From: Xylophilus sp042867185
Lineage (GTDB): Bacteria; Pseudomonadota; Gammaproteobacteria; Burkholderiales; Burkholderiaceae_C
Reading direction: 5' to 3'
Assembly: GCA_042867185.1 (NCBI GenBank)
Contig: JBHZQV010000005.1
Span: 124,001 to 188,000 of the forward strand
DNA: 64,000 nt
The notes beneath the pieces are model-generated. The model was not told where the DNA came from and made no database searches. It worked only from the letters and a program-made list of their open reading frames with translations. Both the position numbers and the translations under genes were made by a program. Numbering within the stretch: the stretch's first letter is position 1; the number at the start of each line of letters is the position of its first letter. Shown piece after piece: positions 52,008 through 60,488 of this stretch.

Positions 52008-52739
52008 TCAGAGCGCTTCGATGACGAGCTTTTCGCCGACCAGCTGGATTTTCGCCGCCCGGCCGGCGATGTCGGCCGGCAGCGGCACTTCGGTCGTGCG
52101 GTAGATGCCGGCGATCGAGACCAGCTCGGGCTCCATGCAGGTCGCGAAGATGCGCGCCTGGGTGTTGCCCCGGGCCCCGGCGATGGCCTTGCCGCGCAGC
52201 GGCGCGTAGACGTGCACGTTGCCGTCGGCGATCACCTCGGCCCCGTTGCTGACCGCGGCCAGCACGATCAGGTCGGCGTTGCGGGCGTACACCTGCTGGC
52301 CCGAGCGCAGCGGCCGGTCGATCACCATCGTGGCCACCGCCGCCGGGGCGGCCGGCGCCAGCGGCGCGGGCGGGCGCTGCGCCGCCTCGCGCGCGGGCGG
52401 CGGCAGCGGCACGTCGGGCGCCTCGGCCAGGCCCGCCGCACGGGCTGCGGCCAGCTGCGCACCGACCGCGCCGCGCACCGCCACCGGCACCACCCGCAGC
52501 CGGCGCAGCATCGCCACCAGGGCCCCGAAATCGACGGCCGCGGCGCCTTCGCCGAGCTGGGTCAGGTCGAGGATGACCGGGTCCTGGTCGAAAAAATCGG
52601 GGGATTCCTGCAGCCGCCGGTCGAGCTCGGCGGCCAGCGCTGCGAGGTCGGGGGTCTTGAGCACTACGGCCAGCAAAGGCAGAGTGGCGCTTTTCAGCTC
52701 GAAGCTGGCGCGAGCAGAGCCTGGTGATACGGCGGCCAT
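52008..52739 (-). CDS. minC: Septum-site determining inhibitor MinC
   Basis: 243-residue FtsZ inhibitor. The N-terminal domain (1-115; FELKSATLPLLAVVLKT, PVILDLTQL) is followed by a Pro/Ala-rich linker (about 116-145, longer than in E. coli) and the C-terminal beta-helix that binds MinD (RSGQQVYARNADLIVLAAVSNGAEVIADGNVHVYAPLRGKA, in blocks). First gene of the minCDE operon on the minus strand; the promoter must lie in the 169-bp gap upstream (52740-52908), where minus-strand TAAACT could serve as a -10 element. Confidence 0.96.
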   Translation of the reverse strand: MAAVSPGSARASFELKSATLPLLAVVLKTPDLAALAAELDRRLQESPDFFDQDPVILDLTQLGEGAAAVDFGALVAMLRRLRVVPVAVRGAVGAQLAAARAAGLAEAPDVPLPPPAREAAQRPPAPLAPAAPAAVATMVIDRPLRSGQQVYARNADLIVLAAVSNGAEVIADGNVHVYAPLRGKAIAGARGNTQARIFATCMEPELVSIAGIYRTTEVPLPADIAGRAAKIQLVGEKLVIEAL

Positions 52740-52908
52740 GGGGGTGCTGTTGTGCAAAATGAGCGAGTTTAGCGTGCAGGGGTGCGCCTGCCAGCGCAGG
52801 CCGGCGGGCTTACCGATGGCTACATCTGCGCCGCCGGGGCCCACCCTCACCGCCGTGGGCGCCTTCGCCAGCGCCCGGGCCGGGACGCCTGCCGCGCGGC
52901 GCAACGGC

Positions 52909-53733
52909 CTAGTAGCCGCTGCCGCTGCTGTGCCCCGCGCCGGCGACGCCGCCGGCCCGGAAGCGCTGCGCCGCGCCGTCGGCCCCGTTGCGCAGGATCA
53001 GCAGGTCCATCGCCACCGCGACGAAGAGCGCCCCGGCCGCCAGGCATTCGCGGGCCCGCAGCTCGTCGACCATCAGGATGCCGGGCGCCTTGCCGCAGGC
53101 GCGGATGCGGCGGATCGCGTCGTCGATCGCGGCGCGCACCTCCGGATGGCCCGGGTTCGCCGCATGGCCCATGCTGGCCGACAGGTCCGACGGGCCGATG
53201 AAGATGCCGTCCACCCCCTCGACCGCCGCGATCGCCTCGATCTCGGCCAGCGCCTCGCGGGTCTCCACCTGCACCAGCACGCAGATCTCCCGGTGCGCCC
53301 CGTCCACGTAGCCGGCGGCCCGGCCGAAGTTGGCGGCCCGCACCGAGCCGCCCATGCCCCGGATGCCGGCCGGCGCGTAGCGGGTGGCGGCCACCGCGGC
53401 CCGCGCTTCGTCCGCGTTCTGCACGAAGGGCAGCAGCAGCGTCTGCGCGCCGATGTCGAGGTAGCGCTTGATCAGCACCGCGTCGTTCCACGCCGGCCGC
53501 ACCACCGCCGCCGTCGGCCGGGCCGCATCGGCCGGCACCGCCGCGGCCACCGCCTGCAGCTGCTGCAGCATCAGCGGCACGTCGCTGGGCGTGTGCTCGG
53601 TGTCGAGCAGCACCCAGTCGTAGCCGGCGCCGGCGACCAGCTCGGTCGCATAGGGCGAGGCCAGGACCGACCACAGGCCGATCTGCGGCTGGCCGGCGGC
53701 CAGGGCGCGTTTGAAGGTGTTGGGTGGGAGCAT
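52909..53733 (-). CDS. HpcH/HpaI-family class II aldolase
   Basis: 274-residue metal-dependent aldolase of the HpcH/HpaI family (2-dehydro-3-deoxyglucarate or 4-hydroxy-2-oxo-acid aldolases). Marks: GLWSVLASPYATELVAGAGYDWVLLDTEHTPSD (in blocks, with the catalytic-Asp/Glu region LLDTEH), GIRGMGGSVRAANFG, and the metal ligands VQVETREALAE (Glu) and IGPSDLSASMG (Asp). It cleaves 4-hydroxy-2-oxo acids to pyruvate or oxaloacetate plus aldehyde. It lies 112 bp downstream of the MFS gene on the same strand and may be the last member of that operon. Start set at Met 53733. Substrate unknown. Confidence 0.87.
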   Translation of the reverse strand: MLPPNTFKRALAAGQPQIGLWSVLASPYATELVAGAGYDWVLLDTEHTPSDVPLMLQQLQAVAAAVPADAARPTAAVVRPAWNDAVLIKRYLDIGAQTLLLPFVQNADEARAAVAATRYAPAGIRGMGGSVRAANFGRAAGYVDGAHREICVLVQVETREALAEIEAIAAVEGVDGIFIGPSDLSASMGHAANPGHPEVRAAIDDAIRRIRACGKAPGILMVDELRARECLAAGALFVAVAMDLLILRNGADGAAQRFRAGGVAGAGHSSGSGY

Positions 53734-53845
53734 GACAGGGCCTGGACAGAAATGGTGGGCGAAGACCAGTCTGCCACGCACCGCACGCAGATGCCGCCGC
53801 TTATGCGGCAAGAGCGTCCGGCCAGCGACCGCTGCGGCCTGCGCG

Positions 53846-55435
53846 CTAGTCGTCGGCTGCGGCGGCCACCGCGGCACGGCCCACGCCGAGGTCGATGCGC
53901 GGCAGCCCGCGCAGTTGCCACAGCGCGGCCCCGGCCAGCAGCGCGGACACGCAGAGCGCCCCTGCCACCGCATGCGACAACGCGCCCCGGGCGGCCGCGA
54001 CCAGCGCCATGCCGACGCTCGCGGGCACCTCGGCACTCCGCATCGCCTGGCGCGCCAGGTCGGGATCGAACAGTGCGCGCGGATCGAAGAACAGCGATGC
54101 CAGCGCCCCGTGCCCCAGCGCTTCGAACGCTGCCACGACGCCGTGCTGGTACAGGGCGTTGACCAGGGCGCCTGTCGCGGCGGTGCCCACCATGGCGCCG
54201 ACCAGCCGCAGCGACTGCAGCAGAGCGGTCGCGATGCCCAGGTGCTGGCGCGCCGCCAGGGTCTGGGTGAACAGCGTCAGGTTGAGCAGGATGAACCCCA
54301 GCCCCAGCCCGCAACAGAGCATCAGCCCCAGCAACTGGACGAAGCTGGCGTGCCGGTGCACCGCCAGACCCATGCAGCCCAGCAGCAGCAGCACGAAGCC
54401 GGTCTGCGGCAGGCGTTTCGGGTCGTGCAGGCGGGTCACGATGCGGCCGTTGACGATCGCGCCCAGAGTGATGAACAGCACCAGCGGCGTGGTGAGCAGT
54501 CCGGCGTCCTTCGGCGAATAACCGTAGGCGCCCTGCAGCAGCACCGGCATGTAGAACAGCAGCACGAACATGATGGCGCCCGCCAGCACCGACAGCGCGA
54601 ACAGCCGGCGCAGCCGCGGGTCCGCGAACAGCTCGCGGGGCAGCAGCGGGCCGGGCGCGCGCCGCTCCCACCACCAGAGACCGGTCGCCGCCGCCAGGCT
54701 GGACATCGCCAGCAAGAGCGCCAACGTCCGCTCGCCGGCGCGGGGCAAAAACTCGACCGCCAGTTGGAGGCCGCCCAAGGCCACGACGACCAGCAGCGCG
54801 CCCGGCCAGTCCAGCGCGGCATGCTTGCGCGCGAGCGGCGGGAACCGCGGCAGGTAGCGCGCCACCATGAAAAGCGCCGCCGCGCCCACCGGCAGGTTGA
54901 TGTAGAAAATGGCGCGCCAGCCGAAATATTCGGTCAGCACGCCGCCCAGCGTCGGCCCCACCGCATTGACGACGCTGAACGCACCCGACAGCAGCATCTG
55001 CCAGCGCAGCCGCTGGCGCGTCTCGGGAAACAGCTCGGGCACGCAGGCGAAGGCGGTGCCGATCAGGATGCCGCCGCCGATGCCCTGCACTGCCCGGCCG
55101 GCCACCAGCCAGGCCATGCTGGGTGCCAGCGCGCACAGCAGGGATGCGCCGGTGAACACGCTGGCGGCCAGCAGCACGAAGGGCTTGCGCCCGTAGACAT
55201 CGCCCAGCCGCCCGAAGATCGGAATGGTCACGATGGAGGCCAGCAGGTAGCCGGTGGCCACCCAGGCGTACAGCGCGAAGCCGTCGAGGTCGGCGACGAT
55301 GCGCGGCAGCGCGTTGCCGATGACGGTCTGGTCCAGCGCCGACAGCATCAGCACCAGCGAGATGCCCGACATCGCCAGCAGCGACTCGCGAAACGGCCGG
55401 TCCGCCGGCCCGGCTCCGCCGACGGCTGCGGCCAT
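53846..55435 (-). CDS. MFS transporter, DHA2 family
   Basis: 529-residue 14-helix transporter. Helix 1 has LVLMLSALDQTVIGNALPRI (DHA2 motif with D-Q-T-V), motif A is GRLGDVYGRKP, and motif C lies in NAVGPTLGGVLTEYFGWRAIFYINLPVG. The start ATG at 55435 overlaps the aminotransferase stop by one base (TGATG), strong evidence for translational coupling. It may export or take up the substrate or product of that aminotransferase. It is under the LysR-type operator found upstream of the aminotransferase (inference). Confidence 0.9.
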   Translation of the reverse strand: MAAAVGGAGPADRPFRESLLAMSGISLVLMLSALDQTVIGNALPRIVADLDGFALYAWVATGYLLASIVTIPIFGRLGDVYGRKPFVLLAASVFTGASLLCALAPSMAWLVAGRAVQGIGGGILIGTAFACVPELFPETRQRLRWQMLLSGAFSVVNAVGPTLGGVLTEYFGWRAIFYINLPVGAAALFMVARYLPRFPPLARKHAALDWPGALLVVVALGGLQLAVEFLPRAGERTLALLLAMSSLAAATGLWWWERRAPGPLLPRELFADPRLRRLFALSVLAGAIMFVLLFYMPVLLQGAYGYSPKDAGLLTTPLVLFITLGAIVNGRIVTRLHDPKRLPQTGFVLLLLGCMGLAVHRHASFVQLLGLMLCCGLGLGFILLNLTLFTQTLAARQHLGIATALLQSLRLVGAMVGTAATGALVNALYQHGVVAAFEALGHGALASLFFDPRALFDPDLARQAMRSAEVPASVGMALVAAARGALSHAVAGALCVSALLAGAALWQLRGLPRIDLGVGRAAVAAAADD

Positions 55436-56643
55436 CACGCCAGGCGCGAGACGGCGCGGGCGATCCGCAGGCAGCCCTCTTCGATCGTCTCCTGCGCGGT
55501 GGCGATCGACATCCGGAAGAACGGCGCCAATCCGTAGGCACTGCCGGCGATCACCGCCACGCCTTCGCTTTCCAGCAGGTACATCACCACGTCGTGGTCG
55601 GACTCCAGGCGCTTGCCGTCCGGGGTGGCCTTGCCGAGCAGGCCGGCGCAGTTCACGTACAGGTAGAACGCCCCTTCCGGCGTGCGGCAGTGCAGCCCCG
55701 GCACCGCGCGCAGGGCGGCCAGCGCCACGTCGCGCCGGCGGCGGTAGACGGCCACCGATTCGGACACGAACGACTGATCGCCCGACAGGGCCTCGGCCGC
55801 GGCCGCCTGGCTTACCGCGCAGCAGTTGCCGCTCGATTGCGAGAGCAGGGTGCACATCGCGTCGATCACCGGCCGGGGTCCGGCGGCCCAGCCGATGCGC
55901 CAGCCGGTCATGGCATAGGTCTTGGAGACGCCGTTGATCGCCAGCGTGCGGCCCCGCAGCCGCGGCTCCACCGCCAGCAGGTGCGGCGTGGCCTGGTCGG
56001 TGTAGACGATGTGCTCGTAGATGTCGTCGGTCATCACCATCACCTGCGGATGGCGCAGCAGCACATCGGCCAGGGCACGGTACTCGCCTGCGCCGTAGGC
56101 CGCACCCGTCGGGTTGCTGGGCGAGTTGATCAGCAGCCAGCGGGTGCGGGGCGTGATCGCGGCCTCGAGCTGCCGCGGCGTCAGCTTGAAGTCGTTTTCT
56201 TCGGTGCAGACGAGGGTCACGGGCGTACCGTCGCAGGAGACCACCATGTCGGGATAGGACACCCAGTACGGCGCGGGGATCAGCACCTCGTCGCCGGGCT
56301 CCAGCGTGACGGCGAAAGCGGTGTGGATCGCGCTCTTGGCGCCGGCCGTGACGATGACCTCGTCAGGCGCATAGGCGAGCCGGTTCTCGCGCTGCAGCTT
56401 GGCGACGATGGCCGCGCGCAGCTCCATGGTGCCCAGCATCAGGGTGTAGCGGGTCGCGCCGTCGTCGAGCGCCTTCTTCGCCGCATCGCGGATGGTCGCC
56501 GGCGTGTCGAAATCCGGCTCGCCCACGACCAGGTTGACGATGGATCGGCCGGCACGGCGCAGCGCGTTGGCACGGTCTGCCGCCGAGGTGCTGGGAGAGG
56601 GCTTGATGCGCTGAAGACGGCTGGCGATGTGGGGCGAACTCAC
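55435..56643 (-). CDS. PLP-dependent aminotransferase, class I/II (aspartate/tyrosine aminotransferase type)
   Basis: 402-residue fold-type I aminotransferase. The PLP Lys is K241 in NGVSKTYAMTGWRIGW. Other contacts: TAGAKSAI (about 99-106), PYWVSYPDM, INSPSNPTG (substrate Asn/Pro loop), TDDIYE, and the C-terminal carboxylate-binding Arg in FFRMSIA. It belongs to the subfamily I gamma (thermophilic AspC-like). It is the first gene of a minus-strand operon with the MFS gene, starts 98-100 bp from a LysR-type operator and lies next to the divergent LysR gene, so it is part of the same regulon as the oxoprolinase/carboxylase operon. Confidence 0.92.
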   Translation of the reverse strand: MSSPHIASRLQRIKPSPSTSAADRANALRRAGRSIVNLVVGEPDFDTPATIRDAAKKALDDGATRYTLMLGTMELRAAIVAKLQRENRLAYAPDEVIVTAGAKSAIHTAFAVTLEPGDEVLIPAPYWVSYPDMVVSCDGTPVTLVCTEENDFKLTPRQLEAAITPRTRWLLINSPSNPTGAAYGAGEYRALADVLLRHPQVMVMTDDIYEHIVYTDQATPHLLAVEPRLRGRTLAINGVSKTYAMTGWRIGWAAGPRPVIDAMCTLLSQSSGNCCAVSQAAAAEALSGDQSFVSESVAVYRRRRDVALAALRAVPGLHCRTPEGAFYLYVNCAGLLGKATPDGKRLESDHDVVMYLLESEGVAVIAGSAYGLAPFFRMSIATAQETIEEGCLRIARAVSRLA

Positions 56644-56705
56644 GGTATTCCTCGGATGAAAACGGGCATCGAACGGCCGCTACCTTAGGACGCGTCGGCC
56701 GATCG

Positions 56706-56745
56706 GCCAAGACGACTTGCCTCTGGATCGATAGGTCGCGCTTAT
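56706..56745 (-). promoter_or_regulatory. LysR-type regulon operator 1 (aminotransferase operon)
   Basis: Minus strand: ATAAG-CGCGA-CCTAT dyad (56745-56731; exact T-N11-A spacing) and, 32 bp from its first base, GTCTTGGC (56713-56706). Promoter-like TTGGCC with a 17-bp spacer to TAAGGT (56687-56682) follows. The same layout and spacing occur at sites 2 and 3. Confidence 0.75.
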
Positions 56746-56863
56746 GGATCGCGGCGCTCGACGGCACCGCGCCCACGGCGCCGAATGCACCGTTGAGTGG
56801 CGCGACTCTTGCTAACGAAATCCCAACAACCGCACGCGTCTTGTCTCGGTCCGCGGTGCCACC

Positions 56864-57799
56864 ATGAACCTGCGCCGCCTTAAATATTTCGTGAAGATCG
56901 TGGACATCGGAAGCCTCACCCAGGCCGCCGAAGTGCTGTTCATCGCCCAGCCAGCCCTCAGCCAGCAACTGGCCACCCTCGAAGGCGAGGTGCGCCAACA
57001 GTTGCTGGTGCGAACCAAGCGCGGCGTCACCCCGACCGAGGCCGGCAAGGTGCTGTACCGCCATGCGCAGGTGATCCTGCGGCAATGCGAACAGGCGCAG
57101 GTCGATTTGAATGCAGCGGGCCGCGGCCTGTCCGGGCAGGTGTCGGTGGGCCTCGCCCCCGGTACCGCCGCTTCTGCGTTGTCCCTGCCGCTGCTGCGCA
57201 CGGTGCGCGCGCGGCACCCGGGCGTGCTGCTCTACCTCAACGAGAACTACGGCACCACGCTGAGCGAGCTGGTCATGAGCGGGCGCATGGACCTGGCGGT
57301 GCTGTACGGCGACAAGGCCATCCACGGCCTGACCTTCCTGCCGCTTTTCAAGGAAGACCTGTATTTCGTGGCGCCTGCCGACATGCCGCTGTCCACCGGG
57401 CAGATCAGCCTGGCCGACCTGAAGGACATGGAGCTTTTCCTCGCAAGGCCCTACAACGTGGTGCGCAAGCGGGTGGACGAAGCCTTCCAGCGCGCCGGCA
57501 TGGCGCCGCGCATCGTCGGCGAGATCGAATCGGCGCACACCCTGTCGGCGCTGCTCGCAGGCGGGCTCGGGCCGACCATCCTGCCCGCCTCGATGGCCCA
57601 CGACATGGTGGCGTCCTGCGGCGCGCAGCAGTGCCGCATCGTCGAGCCCGTCATCACCGTGCCGCTGGCGCTGTGCGAGTCAGACCACCTGCCCCTGTCG
57701 GAACCGGCGCAGGCCGTCAAAGACATCCTGCTGGAGCTGGTGGAAGACCTGCAGCAGCAGCAGGCCGGTTCAGCCGCAGACGTACCGGCGCGGCCATAA
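56864..57799 (+). CDS. LysR-family transcriptional regulator
   Basis: 311-residue LTTR. The N-terminal winged HTH is MNLRRLKYFVKIVDIGSLTQAAEVLF (in parts), IAQPALSQQLATLEGEV; the effector-binding domain follows (about 90-300). It resembles the Nac/CynR branch. The gene is divergent from the aminotransferase operon and directly upstream of the BCCP/biotin-carboxylase operon; a T-N11-A operator lies in the divergent gap and a second operator begins inside its own stop codon (57797-57799). It is therefore the expected regulator of all three operator-bearing units, with an intermediate or substrate of the pathway as co-inducer (inference). Confidence 0.9.
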   Translation: MNLRRLKYFVKIVDIGSLTQAAEVLFIAQPALSQQLATLEGEVRQQLLVRTKRGVTPTEAGKVLYRHAQVILRQCEQAQVDLNAAGRGLSGQVSVGLAPGTAASALSLPLLRTVRARHPGVLLYLNENYGTTLSELVMSGRMDLAVLYGDKAIHGLTFLPLFKEDLYFVAPADMPLSTGQISLADLKDMELFLARPYNVVRKRVDEAFQRAGMAPRIVGEIESAHTLSALLAGGLGPTILPASMAHDMVASCGAQQCRIVEPVITVPLALCESDHLPLSEPAQAVKDILLELVEDLQQQQAGSAADVPARP

Positions 57800-57835
57800 G
57801 AGAGCCTTATCACGGCACAGCCAATCGGTCTTGGC
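57796..57835 (+). promoter_or_regulatory. LysR-type regulon operator 2 and promoter of the carboxylase/oxoprolinase operon
   Basis: ATAAG-AGAGC-CTTAT (57796-57810; exact T-N11-A) with GTCTTGGC at 57828-57835, offset 32. Overlapping it, TTGGCG (57831-57836) with a 17-bp spacer to TTAACT (57854-57859) forms a plausible sigma-70 promoter, placing the dyad near -60. The site starts inside the lysR stop codon. Confidence 0.8.
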
Positions 57836-57939
57836 GCGACCGGCGCCGACCCGTTAACTTTGACCCTGTCGAGTCTTCGGCCCAGGATGTTCCAGGGTGC
57901 GGGGCACACAGCCGCAAGGCCGATTGGATGCGAGGTGGT

Positions 57940-58425
57940 ATGCCGCAAGATGTGAGGGCGCTGGTCGAGGCGCTGATGGACGTGATGGGCACGTCGGACC
58001 TGTCGGAGCTGGAGTTCGCGCAGGACGGCACCACCATCCGGCTGACCCGAGGCGACCCGGCCGTGGGCGCTTCGCACGCGAGGCGGGCGCCCGCGGTTCC
58101 AGCGGATGCGGCCGCCCTGCCCGCGTTCCAACCGGACGTCGCCCCCCACGTGCCCCAGCCAGGGCAGGCATCGGCATCGGCATCGGCATCGGGCCAGACC
58201 CTGCGCTCTCCGCTGTTCGGCACGGTGCACCTGTTGCCGGCGCCGGGCCAGCCGCCCTTCGCCCGCATCGGCGACCGGGTGTCGGCCGGCCAGACGCTCT
58301 GCACCGTCGAGGCGATGAAGATGTTCCACGAAGTCGAGGCCGAGGCCGGCGGCACGCTGCGGGCCGTGCTGGTCGCGGGCGGGCAAGAGGTCGATGCCGG
58401 CCAGCCGCTTTTCACGATCGGCTGA
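57940..58425 (+). CDS. accB: Biotin carboxyl carrier protein (BCCP)
   Basis: 161-residue biotin carrier subunit. The N-terminal helix region (1-40) is followed by an Ala/Pro linker (45-85) that contains a four-fold hexanucleotide repeat, then the biotinyl domain with the acceptor lysine K127 in EAMKMFHE and preceding PPFARIGDRVSAGQTLC. The start is the ATG at 57940 with GAGGTGG just upstream; the earlier ATG at 57928 has no such site. It is the first gene of an operon with accC-like, pxpB, pxpC, a BCCP-like gene and pxpA, so its partner is probably not the fatty-acid AccAD complex but the KipA/KipI proteins. The accB symbol denotes family only. Confidence 0.88.
   Translation: MPQDVRALVEALMDVMGTSDLSELEFAQDGTTIRLTRGDPAVGASHARRAPAVPADAAALPAFQPDVAPHVPQPGQASASASASGQTLRSPLFGTVHLLPAPGQPPFARIGDRVSAGQTLCTVEAMKMFHEVEAEAGGTLRAVLVAGGQEVDAGQPLFTIG
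58167..58190. repeat. Four tandem GGCATC hexamers in the BCCP linker
   Basis: In-frame hexanucleotide repeat (4 units) encoding alternating Ala-Ser in the flexible linker of the BCCP. Copy-number change by slippage would lengthen or shorten the linker without a frameshift. Confidence 0.7.
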
Positions 58426-58428
58426 GCC

Positions 58429-59814
58429 ATGTTCGACACCCTCCTCATCGCCAACCGCGGCGAAATCGCCCTGCGCATCCAGCGGGCCTGCCGCGAGATG
58501 GGCATCCGCACCGTGGCCGTCCATTCCGAGGCCGACCGCGATCTGCGCCATGTGCGCCTGGCCGACCAGGCGGTGTGCATCGGCCCGGCGCCGGCCGGCC
58601 AGAGCTACCTGAACCAGGGTGCGATTCTTCTGGCCGCGCAGCTCAGCGGCGCACAGGCGATCCATCCCGGTTACGGCTTCCTGTCCGAGAACGCAGATTT
58701 CTCCGAGCGGGTGCATGCCGCGGGGCTGGCCTATGTGGGGCCGCGCGCCGCATCGATCCGCACCATGGGCGACAAGGTGGCCGCCAAGCGCGCGATGCGG
58801 CTGGCCGGCGTGCCCTGCGTGCCCGGCCCCGACGACGCCCTGCCCGAAGACGCGGACGAGATCCGCCAGGTGGCGCGGGACATCGGCTACCCGGTCATCG
58901 TGAAGGCGGCCGGCGGTGGCGGCGGACGCGGCATGCGGGTGGTGCGGGACGCCGCGGGCCTGCTCGACGCGGTGTCGGTCACCCGCGAGGAAGCACGCCG
59001 CGCCTTCGGCAACCCCAGTCTCTACATCGAAAAATTCCTCGAGCATCCCCGCCATATCGAGATCCAGGTGCTGTGCGACCGGCACGGCACGGCCCTGTGG
59101 CTCGGCAGCCGCGACTGCTCGCTGCAGCGCCGGCACCAGAAGGTGCTGGAGGAGGCGCCTGCGCCCGGCATCGACCCGGCCCGGCTGGCGGAGGTGGGCG
59201 AGCGCTGTGCCGAGGCCTGCCGGCAGATCGACTACCACGGCGCCGGCACTTTCGAGTTCCTCTACGAAAACGGCCAGTTCTATTTCATCGAGATGAACAC
59301 CCGGCTGCAGGTGGAGCATCCGGTGACCGAGATGGTGACCGGCATCGACATCGTGCAGCAGCAACTGCGCATCGCCGCCGGCGAGCGCCTGGCGCTGCGG
59401 CAGCAGGACGTCGCGGTGCAGGGCACCGGGCATGCCTTCGAATGCCGGATCAACGCCGAGCACCCCTTCAGCTTCATTCCGTCGCCGGGCTGCATCTCCG
59501 TCTGGGAAACTCCCGGCGGGCTGGGCGTGCGGCTCGATTCGCATGCGGCGGCCGGCTACCGCGTGCCGCCGAACTACGACTCCCTGATCGGAAAGCTGAT
59601 CGTGCACGGTGCCACGCGGCACGAGGCGCTGGCACGGCTGCAGGGGGCGTTGGCGGAGATGCGCGTCGAGGGCATCGAAACCAACATTCCACTGCATCGC
59701 GAGATCGTGCGCGACGCCGCGTTCGGTGCCGGCGCGGTCGATATCCACCACCTCGAACGCTGGCTGCGCCAGCGCACGCAGGACGCGGCCCCGGTGGCTG
59801 CGCATGCCGCATGA
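58429..59814 (+). CDS. accC: Biotin carboxylase (AccC-like)
   Basis: 461-residue ATP-grasp biotin carboxylase. MFDTLLIANRGEIALRIQRA begins the N domain. The Gly-rich ATP lid AAGGGGGRGMR follows (about 163-173). IEMNTRLQVEHPVTE carries the catalytic Arg and Glu/Asn metal ligands. The C-terminal part is complete (INAEHPFSFIPSPGCI). Length and motifs are those of AccC. The start ATG is 3 bp after the BCCP stop, and the stop overlaps the pxpB start (ATGA). It carboxylates the biotin of the preceding BCCP with bicarbonate and ATP; the carboxyl acceptor would be bound by the KipI/KipA pair encoded next. Confidence 0.92.
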   Translation: MFDTLLIANRGEIALRIQRACREMGIRTVAVHSEADRDLRHVRLADQAVCIGPAPAGQSYLNQGAILLAAQLSGAQAIHPGYGFLSENADFSERVHAAGLAYVGPRAASIRTMGDKVAAKRAMRLAGVPCVPGPDDALPEDADEIRQVARDIGYPVIVKAAGGGGGRGMRVVRDAAGLLDAVSVTREEARRAFGNPSLYIEKFLEHPRHIEIQVLCDRHGTALWLGSRDCSLQRRHQKVLEEAPAPGIDPARLAEVGERCAEACRQIDYHGAGTFEFLYENGQFYFIEMNTRLQVEHPVTEMVTGIDIVQQQLRIAAGERLALRQQDVAVQGTGHAFECRINAEHPFSFIPSPGCISVWETPGGLGVRLDSHAAAGYRVPPNYDSLIGKLIVHGATRHEALARLQGALAEMRVEGIETNIPLHREIVRDAAFGAGAVDIHHLERWLRQRTQDAAPVAAHAA

Positions 59815-60488
59815 CGCCTCTTTCCTCTTCTTCTGCCGCAGCCCCGACGATCAGCCTGCTGGGCACCTCTGCCCTGCTGTTCGAGGCGCCCGGCGAGATG
59901 CAGCTGCCCACGCAGCGCCGCATCTGGGCCCTGTCCCGCGCCGCGGCCGGGTGGCCGCTCGTACGCGAAACAGTGCCGGGCATGAACAATCTGATGCTGG
60001 TGTTCGAGCAGCCGCCTGCCGACCTGGCGCCGTTGCGCGATGCCCTGCTGCGGCAGTGGAACATCGGCGCCAGCGTGGAGATCGAAGGCCGCCAGCTGGA
60101 ACTGCCGGTGGTCTACGGCGGCGACGGAGGACCGCACCTGGCCGACGTGGTGGCGCACACCGGCCTCGGCATCGACGAGATCGTGCAACGCCACGCGGCC
60201 CCCGTCTACACCGTCTATGCGCTGGGCAGCCATCCGGGCTATTGCTACCTGGGCGGCATGGACATGGCGATCGCCACGCCGCGCCGCCAGGTGCCGATCC
60301 TGAACCTGCCGGGCGGCTCGGTCTCGATCGGCGGCCAGCAGACCGGGGTATCGGCCTCCACAGGCCCCAGTGGCTGGAACACCATCGGCAGCACACCTGC
60401 CGCCTTCTTCGACGCCCACAAGACACCGCCGGTGCTGCTGCAGCCCGGCGACACGGTCCGGTTCCGGGTCCAGAAGGTGATCGCATGA
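59811..60488 (+). CDS. pxpB: 5-oxoprolinase subunit PxpB / KipI-like allophanate hydrolase subunit 1
   Basis: 225-residue protein of the KipI/PxpB family (cyclophilin-like fold). Marks: SALLFEAPGEM near the start, RETVPGMNNLMLVFE, LELPVVYGGDGGPHLADV and AHTGLGIDEIVQRH, then FxLGxHPGYCYLGGMD as ALGSHPGYCYLGG, PRRQVP and GGSVSIGGQQTGVS. With PxpC and PxpA it forms the prokaryotic ATP-dependent 5-oxoprolinase. The same fold forms half of the carboxyltransferase domain of urea carboxylase. It overlaps accC (ATGA) and pxpC (ATGA), so the genes are translationally coupled. Confidence 0.92.
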   Translation: MTPLSSSSAAAPTISLLGTSALLFEAPGEMQLPTQRRIWALSRAAAGWPLVRETVPGMNNLMLVFEQPPADLAPLRDALLRQWNIGASVEIEGRQLELPVVYGGDGGPHLADVVAHTGLGIDEIVQRHAAPVYTVYALGSHPGYCYLGGMDMAIATPRRQVPILNLPGGSVSIGGQQTGVSASTGPSGWNTIGSTPAAFFDAHKTPPVLLQPGDTVRFRVQKVIA

